Positions 25,401-39,260 of a DNA stretch of 64,000 nt are shown here, piece after piece. The stretch's first letter is position 1; each line of letters opens with the position of its first letter. The stretch comes from Sympetrum striolatum (taxonomy: Eukaryota; Arthropoda; Insecta; Odonata; Libellulidae): the NCBI GenBank assembly GCA_947579665.1, contig OX388343.1, positions 100,879,657-100,943,656 on the forward strand. Direction: 5' to 3'. The translations under genes and the position numbers were made by a program. The notes beneath the pieces are model-generated. The model saw only the letters and a list, made by a program, of their open reading frames with translations. It did no database searches and was not told the origin of the DNA.

Positions 25401-28400
25401 ATTATTTCAGGCTATGCATTCCGGATATTCGGAGGATGAATCGGAGAAGATTGTTTCTTGACCAAATGAAGAGCATTGGATTCCTGTAACCGGATTGTCG
25501 TAAATATAAGCAAATTTAGTCGTAGTAAATGCTGTGAATTCTTTATTTCGTAATTAATTTTAGTCTTATCGATTTGATGCATTTTGTATATAATTTATAA
25601 GTTATTTTTATCATCAATGATTGCTCTCGTGTATTATTTCAGGCTATGCATTCTGGATATTCGGAGGATGAGTCGGAGAAGATTGTTTCTTGACCAAATG
25701 AAGAGCATTGGATTCCTGTAACCGGATTGTCGTAAATATAAGCTAATTTAGTCGTAGTAAATGCTGTGAATACTTTATTTCGTAATTAATTTTAGTCTTA
25801 TCGATTTGATGCATTTTGTATATCATTTATATGTTATTTTTACCATCAATGATTGCTCTCGTGTATTATTTCAGGCTAGGCATTCCAGATATTCGGAGGA
25901 TGTGTCGGAGAAGGTTGTTTCTTGACCAAATGGAGAGCATTGGATTCCTGGAACCGGATTTATCGTAAATATAAGCTAATTTAGTCGTAGTAAATGCTTT
26001 GAATTCTTTATTTCGTAATTAATTTTAGTCTTATCGATTTGATGCATTTTGTATATAATTTATAAGATATTTTTATCATCAATGATTCTCCCCTTTATTA
26101 TTTCAGGCTATGCATTCCGGATATTCGGAGGATGAGTCGGAGAAGATTGTTTCTTGACCAAATGAAGAGCATTGGATTCCTGCAACCGGATTGACGTAAA
26201 TATAAGCTAATTTAGTCGTAGTAAATGCTGTGAATACTTTATTTCGTAATTAATTTTAGTCTTATCGATTTGATGCATTTTGTATATCATTTATATGTTA
26301 TTTTTACCATCAATGATTGCTCTCGTGTATTATTTCAGGCAATGCATTCCGGATATTCGGAGGATGAGTCGGAGAAGAATGTTTCTTGACCAAATGAAGA
26401 GCATTGGATTCCTGCAACCGGATTGACGTAAATATAAGCTAACTTAGTCGTAGTAAATGCTGTGAATACTTTATTTCGTAATTAATTTTAGTCTTATCGA
26501 TTTGATGCATTTTGTATATCATTTATATGTTATTTTTACCATCAATGATTGCTCTCGTGTATTATTTCAGGCAATGCATTCTGGATATTCGGAGGATGAG
26601 TCGGAGAAGAATGTTTCTTGACCAAATGAAGAGCATTGGATTCCTGCAACCGGATTGTTGTAAATTTAATCTAATTTAGTCGTAGTAAATGCTGTGAATT
26701 CTTTATTTCGTAATTAATTTTAGCCTTATCGATTTGATGCATTTTGTATATAATTTATAAGTTATGTTTATCATCAATGAATCTCCCCTTTATTATTTCA
26801 GGCTATGCATTCCGGATATTCGGAGGATGAGTCGGAGAAGATTGTTTCTTGACCAAATGAAGAGCATTGGATTCCTGTAACCAGATTGTCGTAAATATAA
26901 GCAAATTTAGTCGTAGTAAATGCTGTGAATTCTTTATTTCGTAATTAATTTTAGTCTTATCGATTTGATGCATTTTGTATATAATTTATAAGTTATTTTT
27001 ATCATCAATGATTGCTCTCGTGTATTATTTCAGGCTATGCATTCTGGATATTCGGAGGATGAGTCGGAGAAGATTGTTTCTTGACCAAATGAAGAGCATT
27101 GGATTCCTGTAACCGAATTGTCGTAAATATAAGCTAATTTAGTCGTAGTAAATGCTCTTAATTCTTTATTTCGTATTTAATTTTAGTCTTATCGATTTGA
27201 TGCATTTTGTATATCATTTATAAGTTATTTTTAACATCAATGATTGCTCTCGTGTATTATTTCAGGCAATGCATTCCGGATATTCGGAGGATGAGTCGGA
27301 GAAGAATGTTTCTTGACCAAATGAAGAGCATTGGATTCCTTCAACCGGATTGACGTAAATATAAGCTAATTTAGTCGTAGTAAATGCTGTGAATACTTTA
27401 TTTCGTAATTAATTTTAGTCTTATCGATTTGATGCATTTTGTATATCATTTATATGTTATTTTTACCATCAATGATTGCTCTCGTGTATTATTTCAGGCA
27501 ATGCATTCTGGATATTCGGAGGATGAGTCGGAGAAGAATGTTTCTTGACCAAATGAAGAGCATTGGATTCCTGCAACCGGATTGTTGTAAATTTAATCTA
27601 ATTAAGTCGTAGTAAATGCTCTTAATTCTTTATTTCGTATTTAATTTTAGTCTTATCGATTTGATGCATTTTGTATATCATATATAAGTTATTTTTAACA
27701 TCAATGATTGCTCTCGTGTATTATTTCAGGCTATGCATTCCAGATATTTGGAGGATAAGTCGGAGAAGAATGTTTCTTGACCAAATGAAGAGCATTGGAT
27801 TCCTGGAACCGGATTGACGTAAATATAAGCTAATTTAGTCGTAGTAAATGCTGTGAATACTTTATTTCGTAATTAATTTTAGTCTTATCGATTTGATGCA
27901 TTTTGTATATCATTTATATGTTATTTTTACCATCAATGATTGCTCTCGTGTATTATTTCAGGCAATGCATTCCGGATATTCGGAGGATGAGTCGGAGAAG
28001 ATTGTTTCTTGACCACATGAAGAGCATTGGATTCCTGGAACCGGATTGTCGTAAATATAAGCTAATTTACTCGTAGTAAATGCTGTGAATACTTTATTTC
28101 GTAATTAATTTTAGTCTTATCGATTTGATGCATTTTGTATATCATTTATATGTTATTTTTACCATCAATGATTGCTCTCGTGTATTATTTCAGGCTATTG
28201 ATTCCGGATATTCGGAGGATGAGTCGGAGAAGATTGTTTTTTGACCAAATGAAGAGCATTGGATTCCTGGAACCGGATTGTCGTAAATATAAGCTAATGT
28301 AGTCGTAGTAAGTGCTGTTAATTCTTTATTTCGTAATTAATCTTAGTCTTATCGATTTGATGCATTTTGTATATCATTTATAAGTTATTTTTATCATCAA

Positions 28401-28428
28401 TGATTGCTCTCTTGTATTATTTCAGGCT
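22402..28428 (+). repeat. HOR copy with 26 monomers (6,027 bp)
   Basis: Markers shared with the next copy at exactly 6,027 bp include TTGCCC (22,446 / 28,473), ATCACTG (22,834 / 28,861), CTAGGCATTCCAG (25,876 / 31,903) and CCTTCAACC (24,561 / 30,588; 27,342 / 33,369). By eye the two copies are almost identical; among the few differences are ATTTCATGC at 24,648 against ATTTGATGC in the next copy. CCTTCAACC occurs twice per copy, 12 monomers apart, so the HOR contains an older internal duplication. Confidence 0.9.
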
Positions 28429-28518
28429 ATGCATTCCGGATATTCGGAGGATGAGTCGGAGAAGATTGTTTCTTGCCCAAATGAAGAGCATTTGATTCCT
28501 GGTCCCGGATTGTCGTAA
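28429..28518 (+). other. 29-codon open frame in TTGCCC-type monomer, copy 5
   Basis: TTGCCC lies at 28,473, 26 monomers (6,027 bp) after copy 4. No sixth copy appears downstream: the next HOR passage (32.3-36.0 kb) is an 8-monomer duplication that lacks this monomer. Confidence 0.4.
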
Positions 28519-31500
28519 ATATAAGCTAATTTAGTCGTAGTAATTGCTGTTAATTCTTTATTTCGTAATTAATTTTAGTCTTATAGATTTGATGCATTTT
28601 GTATATCATTTATAAGTTATTTTTATCATCAATGATTGCTCTCGTGTATTATTTCAGGTTATGCATTCCGAATATTCGGAGGATGAGTCGGAGAAGATTG
28701 TTTCTTGACCATATGAAGAGCATTGGATTCCTGGAACCGGATTTACGTAAATATAAGCCAATTTAGTCTTAGTAAATGCTGTTAATTCTTTATTTCGTAA
28801 TTAATCTTAGTCTTATGGATTTGATCCATTTTGTATATCATTTATAAGATATTTTTATCATCACTGATTGCTCTCGCGTCTTATTTCAGGCTATGCATTC
28901 CGGATATTCGGAGGATTAGTCGGAGAAGATTGTTTCTTGACCAAATGAAGAGCATTGGATTCCTGGTCCCAGATTGTCGTAAATATAAGCTAATTTAGTC
29001 GTAGTAAATGTTGTTAATTCTTTATTTCGTAATTAATTATAGTCTTATAGATTTGATGCATTTTGTATATCATTTATAAGTTATTTTTATCATCAATGAT
29101 TGCTCTCGTGTATTATTTCAGGCTATGCATTCCGAATATTCGGAGGATGAGTCGGAGAAGATTGTTTCTTGACCAAATGAAGAGCATTGGATTCCTGGAA
29201 CCGGATTGACGTAAATATAAGCTAATTTAGTAGTAGTAAATGCTGTGAACACTTTATTTCGTAATTAATTTTAGTCTTATCAATTTGATGCATTTTGTAT
29301 ATCATTTATATGTTCTTTTTACCATCAATGATTGCTCTCGTGTATTATTTCAGGCAATGCATTCTGGATATTCGGAGGATGAGTCGGAGAAGAATGTTTC
29401 TTGACCAAATGAAGAGCATTGGATTCCTGCAACCAGATTGTTGTAAATATAATCTAATTAAGTCGTAGTAAATGCTCTTAATTCTTTATTTCGTATTTAA
29501 TTTTAGTCTTATCGATTTGATGCATTTTGTATATCATTTATAAGTTATTTTTAACATCAATGATTGCTCTCGTGTATTATTTCAGGCTATGCATTCCAGA
29601 TATTCGGAGGATGAGTCGGAGAAGATTGTTTCTTGACCAAATGGAGAGCATTGGATTCCTGTAACCGGATTGTCGTAAATATAAGCTAATTTTGTCGTAG
29701 TAAATTCTTTGAATTCTTTATTTCGTAATTAATTTTAGTCTTATCGAATTGATGCATTTTGTATATAATTTATAAGTTATTTTTATCATCAATGATTCTC
29801 CCCTTTATTATTTCAGGCTATGCATTCAGGATATTCGGAGGATGAGTCGGAGAAGATTGTTTCTTGACCAAATGAAGAGCATTGGATTCCTGGAACCGGA
29901 TTGACGTAAATATAAGCTAATTTAGTCGTAGTAAATGCTGTGAATTATTTATTTCGTAATTAATTTTAGTCTTATCGATTTGATGCATTTTGTATATAAT
30001 TTAAAAGTTATTTTTATCATCAATGATTCTCCCCTTTATTATTTCAGGCTATGCATTCCGGATATTCGGAGGATGAGTCGGAGAAGATTGTTTCTTGACC
30101 AAATGAAGAGCATTGGATTCCTGTAACCAGATTGTCGTAAATATAAGCAAATTTAGTCGTAGTAAATGCTGTGAATTCTTTATTTCGTAATTAATTTTAG
30201 TCTTATCGATTTGATGCATTTTGTATATAATTTATAAGTTATTTTTATCATCAATGATTGCTCTCGTGTATTATTTCAGGCTATGCATTCTGGATATTCG
30301 GAGGATGAGTCGGAGAAGATTGTTTCTTGACCAAATGAAGAGCATTGGATTCCTGTAACCGAATTGTCGTAAATATAAGCTAATTTAGTCGTAGTAAATG
30401 CTCTTAATTCTTTATTTCGTATTTAATTTTAGTCTTATCGATTTGATGCATTTTGTATATCATTTATAAGTTATTTTTAACATCAATGATTGCTCTCGTG
30501 TATTATTTCAGGCAATGCATTCCGGATATTCGGAGGATGAGTCGGAGAAGAATGTTTCTTGACCAAATGAAGAGCATTGGATTCCTTCAACCGGATTGAC
30601 GTAAATATAAGCTAATTTAGTCGTAGTAAATGCTGTGAATACTTTATTTCGTAATTAATTTTAGTCTTATCGATTTGATGCATTTTGTATATCATTTATA
30701 TGTTATTTTTACCATCAATGATTGCTCTCGTGTATTATTTCAGGCAATGCATTCTGGATATTCGGAGGATGAGTCGGAGAAGAATGTTTCTTGACCAAAT
30801 GAAGAGCATTGGATTCCTGCAACCGGATTGTTGTAAATTTAATCTAATTAAGTCGTAGTAAATGCTCTTAATTCTTTATTTCGTATTTAATTTTAGTCTT
30901 ATCGATTTGATGCATTTTGTATATCATATATAAGTTATTTTTAACATCAATGATTGCTCTCGTGTATTATTTCAGGCTATGCATTCCAGATATTTGGAGG
31001 ATAAGTCGGAGAAGATTGTTTCTTGACCAAATGGAGAGCATTGGATTCCTGTAACCGGATTGTCGTAAATATAAGCTAATTTAGTCGTAGTAAATGCATT
31101 GAATTCTTTATTTCGTAATAAATTTTAGTCTTATCGATTTGATGCATTTTGTATATAATTTATAAGTTATTTTTATCATCAATGATTCTCCCCTTTATTA
31201 TTTCAGGCTATGCATTCCGGATATTCGGAGGATGAGTCGGAGAAGATTGTTTCTTGACCAAATGAAGAGCATTGGATTCCTGGAACCGGATTGACGTAAA
31301 TATAAGCTAATTTAGTCGTAGTAAATGCTGTGAATTATTTATTTCGTAATTAATTTTAGTCTTATCGATTTGATGCATTTTGTATATAATTTATAAGTTA
31401 TTTTTATCATCAATGATTCTCCCCTTTATTATTTCAGGCTATGCATTCCGGATATTCGGAGGATGAATCGGAGAAGATTGTTTCTTGACCAAATGAAGAG

Positions 31501-32310
31501 CATTGGATTCCTGTAACCGGATTGTCGTAAATATAAGCAAATTTAGTCGTAGTAAATGCTGTGAATTCTTTATTTCGTAATTAATTTTAGTCTTATCGAT
31601 TTGATGCATTTTGTATATAATTTATAAGTTATTTTTATCATCAATGATTGCTCTCGTGTATTATTTCAGGCTATGCATTCTGGATATTCGGAGGATGAGT
31701 CGGAGAAGATTGTTTCTTGACCAAATGAAGAGCATTGGATTCCTGTAACCGGATTGTCGTAAATATAAGCTAATTTAGTCGTAGTAAATGCTGTGAATAC
31801 TTTATTTCGTAATTAATTTTAGTCTTATCGATTTGATGCATTTTGTATATCATTTATATGTTATTTTTACCATCAATGATTGCTCTCGTGTATTATTTCA
31901 GGCTAGGCATTCCAGATATTCGGAGGATGTGTCGGAGAAGGTTGTTTCTTGACCAAATGGAGAGCATTGGATTCCTGGAACCGGATTTATCGTAAATATA
32001 AGCTAATTTAGTCGTAGTAAATGCTTTGAATTCTTTATTTCGTAATTAATTTTAGTCTTATCGATTTGATGCATTTTGTATATAATTTATAAGATATTTT
32101 TATCATCAATGATTCTCCCCTTTATTATTTCAGGCTATGCATTCCGGATATTCGGAGGATGAGTCGGAGAAGATTGTTTCTTGACCAAATGAAGAGCATT
32201 GGATTCCTGCAACCGGATTGACGTAAATATAAGCTAATTTAGTCGTAGTAAATGCTGTGAATACTTTATTTCGTAATTAATTTTAGTCTTATCGATTTGA
32301 TGCATTTTGT

Positions 32311-34164
32311 ATATCATTTATATGTTATTTTTACCATCAATGATTGCTCTCGTGTATTATTTCAGGCAATGCATTCCGGATATTCGGAGGATGAGTCGGA
32401 GAAGAATGTTTCTTGACCAAATGAAGAGCATTGGATTCCTGCAACCGGATTGACGTAAATATAAGCTAACTTAGTCGTAGTAAATGCTGTGAATACTTTA
32501 TTTCGTAATTAATTTTAGTCTTATCGATTTGATGCATTTTGTATATCATTTATATGTTATTTTTACCATCAATGATTGCTCTCGTGTATTATTTCAGGCA
32601 ATGCATTCTGGATATTCGGAGGATGAGTCGGAGAAGAATGTTTCTTGACCAAATGAAGAGCATTGGATTCCTGCAACCGGATTGTTGTAAATTTAATCTA
32701 ATTTAGTCGTAGTAAATGCTGTGAATTCTTTATTTCGTAATTAATTTTAGCCTTATCGATTTGATGCATTTTGTATATAATTTATAAGTTATGTTTATCA
32801 TCAATGAATCTCCCCTTTATTATTTCAGGCTATGCATTCCGGATATTCGGAGGATGAGTCGGAGAAGATTGTTTCTTGACCAAATGAAGAGCATTGGATT
32901 CCTGTAACCAGATTGTCGTAAATATAAGCAAATTTAGTCGTAGTAAATGCTGTGAATTCTTTATTTCGTAATTAATTTTAGTCTTATCGATTTGATGCAT
33001 TTTGTATATAATTTATAAGTTATTTTTATCATCAATGATTGCTCTCGTGTATTATTTCAGGCTATGCATTCTGGATATTCGGAGGATGAGTCGGAGAAGA
33101 TTGTTTCTTGACCAAATGAAGAGCATTGGATTCCTGTAACCGAATTGTCGTAAATATAAGCTAATTTAGTCGTAGTAAATGCTCTTAATTCTTTATTTCG
33201 TATTTAATTTTAGTCTTATCGATTTGATGCATTTTGTATATCATTTATAAGTTATTTTTAACATCAATGATTGCTCTCGTGTATTATTTCAGGCAATGCA
33301 TTCCGGATATTCGGAGGATGAGTCGGAGAAGAATGTTTCTTGACCAAATGAAGAGCATTGGATTCCTTCAACCAGATTGACGTAAATATAAGCTAATTTA
33401 GTCGTAGTAAATGCTGTGAATACTTTATTTCGTAATTAATTTTAGTCTTATCGATTTGATGCATTTTGTATATCATTTATATGTTATTTTTACCATCAAT
33501 GATTGCTCTCGTGTATTATTTCAGGCAATGCATTCTGGATATTCGGAGGATGAGTCGGAGAAGAATGTTTCTTGACCAAATGAAGAGCATTGGATTCCTG
33601 CAACCGGATTGTTGTAAATTTAATCTAATTAAGTCGTAGTAAATGCTCTTAATTCTTTATTTCGTATTTAATTTTAGTCTTATCGATTTGATGCATTTTG
33701 TATATCATATATAAGTTATTTTTAACATCAATGATTGCTCTCGTGTATTATTTCAGGCTATGCATTCCAGATATTTGGAGGATAAGTCGGAGAAGATTGT
33801 TTCTTGACCAAATGGAGAGCATTGGATTCCTGTAACCGGATTGTCGTAAATATAAGCTAATTTAGTCGTAGTAAATGCATTGAATTCTTTATTTCGTAAT
33901 AAATTTTAGTCTTATCGATTTGATGCATTTTGTATATAATTTATAAGTTATTTTTATCATCAATGATTCTCCCCTTTATTATTTCAGGCTATGCATTCCG
34001 GATATTCGGAGGATGAGTCGGAGAAGATTGTTTCTTGACCAAATGAAGAGCATTGGATTCCTGGAACCGGATTGACGTAAATATAAGCTAATTTAGTCGT
34101 AGTAAATGCTGTGAATTATTTATTTCGTAATTAATTTTAGTCTTATCGATTTGATGCATTTTGT
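32311..34164 (+). repeat. 8-monomer duplication (1,854 bp), copy 1
   Basis: Aligns with 34,165-36,018 at a constant 1,854-bp offset. CCTTCAACC lies at 33,369 and 35,223, and GCCTTATCG with TTATGTTTATC, GATATTTGGAGGATAAG and GCATTGAATT are shared. The block ends inside a monomer whose left half has GAATTATTTATTTCG and whose right half has TATATCATTTATATG. These two halves belong to different monomers elsewhere. Confidence 0.85.
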
Positions 34165-36018
34165 ATATCATTTATATGTTATTTTTACCATCAATGATTG
34201 CTCTCGTGTATTATTTCAGGCAATGCATTCCGGATATTCGGAGGATGAGTCGGAGAAGAATGTTTCTTGACCAAATGAAGAGCATTGGATTCCTGCAACC
34301 GGATTGACGTAAATATAAGCTAACTTAGTCGTAGTAAATGCTGTGAATACTTTATTTCGTAATTAATTTTAGTCTTATCGATTTGATGCATTTTGTATAT
34401 CATTTATATGTTATTTTTACCATCAATGATTGCTCTCGTGTATTATTTCAGGCAATGCATTCTGGATATTCGGAGGATGAGTCGGAGAAGAATGTTTCTT
34501 GACCAAATGAAGAGCATTGGATTCCTGCAACCGGATTGTTGTAAATTTAATCTAATTTAGTCGTAGTAAATGCTGTGAATTCTTTATTTCGTAATTAATT
34601 TTAGCCTTATCGATTTGATGCATTTTGTATATAATTTATAAGTTATGTTTATCATCAATGAATCTCCCCTTTATTATTTCAGGCTATGCATTCCGGATAT
34701 TCGGAGGATGAGTCGGAGAAGATTGTTTCTTGACCAAATGAAGAGCATTGGATTCCTGTAACCAGATTGTCGTAAATATAAGCAAATTTAGTCGTAGTAA
34801 ATGCTGTGAATTCTTTATTTCGTAATTAATTTTAGTCTTATCGATTTGATGCATTTTGTATATAATTTATAAGTTATTTTTATCATCAATGATTGCTCTC
34901 GTGTATTATTTCAGGCTATGCATTCTGGATATTCGGAGGATGAGTCGGAGAAGATTGTTTCTTGACCAAATGAAGAGCATTGGATTCCTGTAACCGAATT
35001 GTCGTAAATATAAGCTAATTTAGTCGTAGTAAATGCTCTTAATTCTTTATTTCGTATTTAATTTTAGTCTTATCGATTTGATGCATTTTGTATATCATTT
35101 ATAAGTTATTTTTAACATCAATGATTGCTCTCGTGTATTATTTCAGGCAATGCATTCCGGATATTCGGAGGATGAGTCGGAGAAGAATGTTTCTTGACCA
35201 AATGAAGAGCATTGGATTCCTTCAACCGGATTGACGTAAATATAAGCTAATTTAGTCGTAGTAAATGCTGTGAATACTTTATTTCGTAATTAATTTTAGT
35301 CTTATCGATTTGATGCATTTTGTATATCATTTATATGTTATTTTTACCATCAATGATTGCTCTCGTGTATTATTTCAGGCAATGCATTCTGGATATTCGG
35401 AGGATGAGTCGGAGAAGAATGTTTCTTGACCAAATGAAGAGCATTGGATTCCTGCAACCGGATTGTTGTAAATTTAATCTAATTAAGTCGTAGTAAATGC
35501 TCTTAATTCTTTATTTCGTATTTAATTTTAGTCTTATCGATTTGATGCATTTTGTATATCATATATAAGTTATTTTTAACATCAATGATTGCTCTCGTGT
35601 ATTATTTCAGGCTATGCATTCCAGATATTTGGAGGATAAGTCGGAGAAGATTGTTTCTTGACCAAATGGAGAGCATTGGATTCCTGTAACCGGATTGTCG
35701 TAAATATAAGCTAATTTAGTCGTAGTAAATGCATTGAATTCTTTATTTCGTAATAAATTTTAGTCTTATCGATTTGATGCATTTTGTATATAATTTATAA
35801 GTTATTTTTATCATCAATGATTCTCCCCTTTATTATTTCAGGCTATGCATTCCGGATATTCGGAGGATGAGTCGGAGAAGATTGTTTCTTGACCAAATGA
35901 AGAGCATTGGATTCCTGGAACCGGATTGACGTAAATATAAGCTAATTTAGTCGTAGTAAATGCTGTGAATTATTTATTTCGTAATTAATTTTAGTCTTAT
36001 CGATTTGATGCATTTTGT
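34165..36018 (+). repeat. 8-monomer duplication (1,854 bp), copy 2
   Basis: This is the tandem partner of 32,311-34,164. At its end the GAATTATTTATTTCG monomer continues with its usual right half TATATAATTTATAAG, so the normal HOR order resumes at an offset of 4,635 bp relative to the previous copy. The exchange point of the duplication lies between about 34,118 and 34,166, in sequence common to both parents. Confidence 0.85.
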
Positions 36019-38360
36019 ATATAATTTATAAGTTATTTTTATCATCAATGATTCTCCCCTTTATTATTTCAGGCTATGCATTCCGGATATTCGGAGGATG
36101 AATCGGAGAAGATTGTTTCTTGACCAAATGAAGAGCATTGGATTCCTGTAACCGGATTGTCGTAAATATAAGCAAATTTAGTCGTAGTAAATGCTGTGAA
36201 TTCTTTATTTCGTAATTAATTTTAGTCTTATCGATTTGATGCATTTTGTATATAATTTATAAGTTATTTTTATCATCAATGATTGCTCTCGTGTATTATT
36301 TCAGGCTATGCATTCTGGATATTCGGAGGATGAGTCGGAGAAGATTGTTTCTTGACCAAATGAAGAGCATTGGATTCCTGTAACCGGATTGTCGTAAATA
36401 TAAGCTAATTTAGTCGTAGTAAATGCTGTGAATACTTTATTTCGTAATTAATTTTAGTCTTATCGATTTGATGCATTTTGTATATCATTTATATGTTATT
36501 TTTACCATCAATGATTGCTCTCGTGTATTATTTCAGGCTAGGCATTCCAGATATTCGGAGGATGTGTCGGAGAAGGTTGTTTCTTGACCAAATGGAGAGC
36601 ATTGGATTCCTGGAACCGGATTTATCGTAAATATAAGCTAATTTAGTCGTAGTAAATGCTTTGAATTCTTTATTTCGTAATTAATTTTAGTCTTATCGAT
36701 TTGATGCGTTTTGTATATAATTTATAAGATATTTTTATCATCAATGATTCTCCCCTTTATTATTTCAGGCTATGCATTCCGGATATTCGGAGGATGAGTC
36801 GGAGAAGATTGTTTCTTGACCAAATGAAGAGCATTGGATTCCTGCAACCGGATTGACGTAAATATAAGCTAATTTAGTCGTAGTAAATGCTGTGAATACT
36901 TTATTTCGTAATTAATTTTAGTCTTATCGATTTGATGCATTTTGTATATCATTTATATGTTATTTTTACCATCAATGATTGCTCTCGTGTATTATTTCAG
37001 GTAATGCATTCCGGATATTCGGAGGATGAGTCGGAGAAGAATGTTTCTTGACCAAATGAAGAGCATTGGATTCCTGCAACCGGATTGACGTAAATATAAG
37101 CTAACTTAGTCGTAGTAAATGCTGTGAATACTTTATTTCGTAATTAATTTTAGTCTTATCGATTTGATGCATTTTGTATATCATTTATATGTTATTTTTA
37201 CCATCAATGATTGCTCTCGTGTATTATTTCAGGCAATGCATTCTGGATATTCGGAGGATGAGTCGGAGAAGAATGTTTCTTGACCAAATGAAGAGCATTG
37301 GATTCCTGCAACCGGATTGTTGTAAATTTAATCTAATTTAGTCGTAGTAAATGCTGTGAATTCTTTATTTCGTAATTAATTTTAGCCTTATCGATTTGAT
37401 GCATTTTGTATATAATTTATAAGTTATGTTTATCATCAATGAATCTCCCCTTTATTATTTCAGGCCCTGCATTCCGGATATTCGGAGGATGAGTCGGAGA
37501 AGATTGTTTCTTGACCAAACGAAGAGCATTGGATTCCTGTAACCGGATTGTCGTAAATATAAGCTAATTTAGTCGTAGTAAATGCTCTTAATTCTTTATT
37601 TCGTATTTAATTTTAGTCTTATCGATTTGATGCATTTTGTATATCATTTATAAGTTATTTTTAACATCAATGATTGCTCTCGTGTATTATTTCAGGCAAT
37701 GCATTCCGGATATTCGGAGGATGAGTCGGAGAAGAATGTTTCTTGACCAAATGAAGAGCATTGGTTTCCTGGAACCGGATTGACGTAAATATAAGCTAAT
37801 TTAGTCGTAGTAAATGCTGTGAATACTTTATTTCGTAATTAATTTTAGTCTTATCGATTTGATATATTTTGTATATCATTTATATGTTATTTTTACCATC
37901 AATGATTGCTCTCGTGTATTATTTCAGGCAATGCATTCCGGATATTCGGAGGATGAGTCGGAGAAGAATGTTTCTTGACCACATGAAGAGCATTGGATTC
38001 CTGGAACCGGATTGTCGTAAATATAAGCTAATTTACTCGTAGTAAATGCTGTGAATACTTTATTTCGTAATTAATTTTAGTCTTATCGATTTGATGCATT
38101 TTGTATATCATTTATATGTTATTTTTACCATCAATGATTGCTCTCCTGTATTATTTCAGGCAATGCATTCCGGATATTCGGAGGATCAGTCGGAGAAGAA
38201 TGTTTCTTGAACACATGAAGAGCATTGGATTCCTGGAACCGGATTGTCGTAAATATAAGCTAATTTACTCGTAGTAAATGCTGTGAATACTTTATTTCGT
38301 AATTAATTTTAGTCTTATCGATTTGATGCATTTTGTATATCATTTATAAGTTATTTTTAA
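36019..38360 (+). repeat. End of the domain A HOR, running into older A-type monomers
   Basis: From 36,019 the order follows 20.0-21.47 kb (CTAGGCATTCCAG at 36,538, GGCCCTGCATTCC at 37,461, both 15,993 bp after their counterparts). From 37,461 to about 38,155 the order instead matches 13,586 onward, including GATTTGATATATTTTG near 13,982 and 37,857. At about 38,360 the monomers change to domain B variants. Confidence 0.75.
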
Positions 38361-39260
38361 CATCAATGATTGCTCTCGTGTATTATTTCAGGCTATGCAT
38401 TCCAGATATTCGGAGGATGAGACGGAGAAGATTGTTTTTTGACCAAATGAAAAGCATTGGATTCCTGGAACCCGATTGTCGTAAATATAAGCTGATTAAG
38501 TCGTAGTAAATGCTCTTAATTCTTTATTTCGTACTTAATATTAGTCTTATCGATTTGATGCATTTTGTATATCATTTATAAGTTCTTTTTATCATCAATG
38601 ATTGCTCTCTTGTATTATTTCAGGCTATGCATTCCGGATATTTAACGGAGGATGAGTCGGAGAAGATTTTATCTTGACCACTCGAAGAGCATTGGATTCC
38701 TGGAACCCGATTGTCGTTAATTTAACCTAATTTAGTCGTAGTAAATTCTGTTAATTCTCTATTTCGTATTAATTTTAGTCATATCGATTTGATGCATTTT
38801 GTATATCATTTATAAGTTATTTTTACCATCAATGATTGCTCTCGTGTATTATTTCATGATATGCATTCCGGATATTCGGACGATGAGTCGGAGAAGATTG
38901 TTTATTGACCAAATGTAGAGCATTGGATTCCTGGAACCGGATTGTCGTAAATATAAGCTAATTTAGTCATAGTAAATGCTGTTAATTCGTTATTTCGTAA
39001 TTAATTTAGGTCTTATAGATTTGATGCATTTTGTATATCATTTATAAGTTATTTTTATCATCAATGATTGCTCTCGTGTATTATTTCAGGCTATGCATTT
39101 CGGGTATTCAGAGGATGAGTCGGAGAAGATTGTTTCTTGACCAAATGAAGAGCATTGGATTCCTGGAACCGGAATGACGTAAATATAATCTAATTAAGTC
39201 GTAGTAAATGCTCTTAATTCTTTATTTCGTATTTAATTTTAGTCTTATCGATTTGATGCA
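38360..39260 (+). repeat. Domain B, partial first HOR copy
   Basis: First monomers with B variants: GAGACGGAGAAG, GGAACCCGATTGTCG, AAGCTGATTAAGTCG, CGTACTTAATATTAG, the insertion GATATTTAACGGAGG (38,641), TTTCATGATATGC and TTTAGGTC. The same order occurs before 43,208 and before 47,389, which places this as the tail of a truncated copy. Confidence 0.8.

Larger units (their letters stand above)
28429..34164 (+). repeat. HOR copy, truncated 26-monomer type
   Basis: It follows the previous copy base for base as far as about 33,790, apart from rare substitutions such as CCTTCAACCAGATTG at 33,369 (previous copy CCTTCAACCGG). The sequence then continues into a hybrid monomer (34,060-34,290), where the array jumps back eight monomers. 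CTAGGCATTCCAG therefore reappears after 20 monomers (31,903 to 36,538) instead of 26. Confidence 0.85.
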
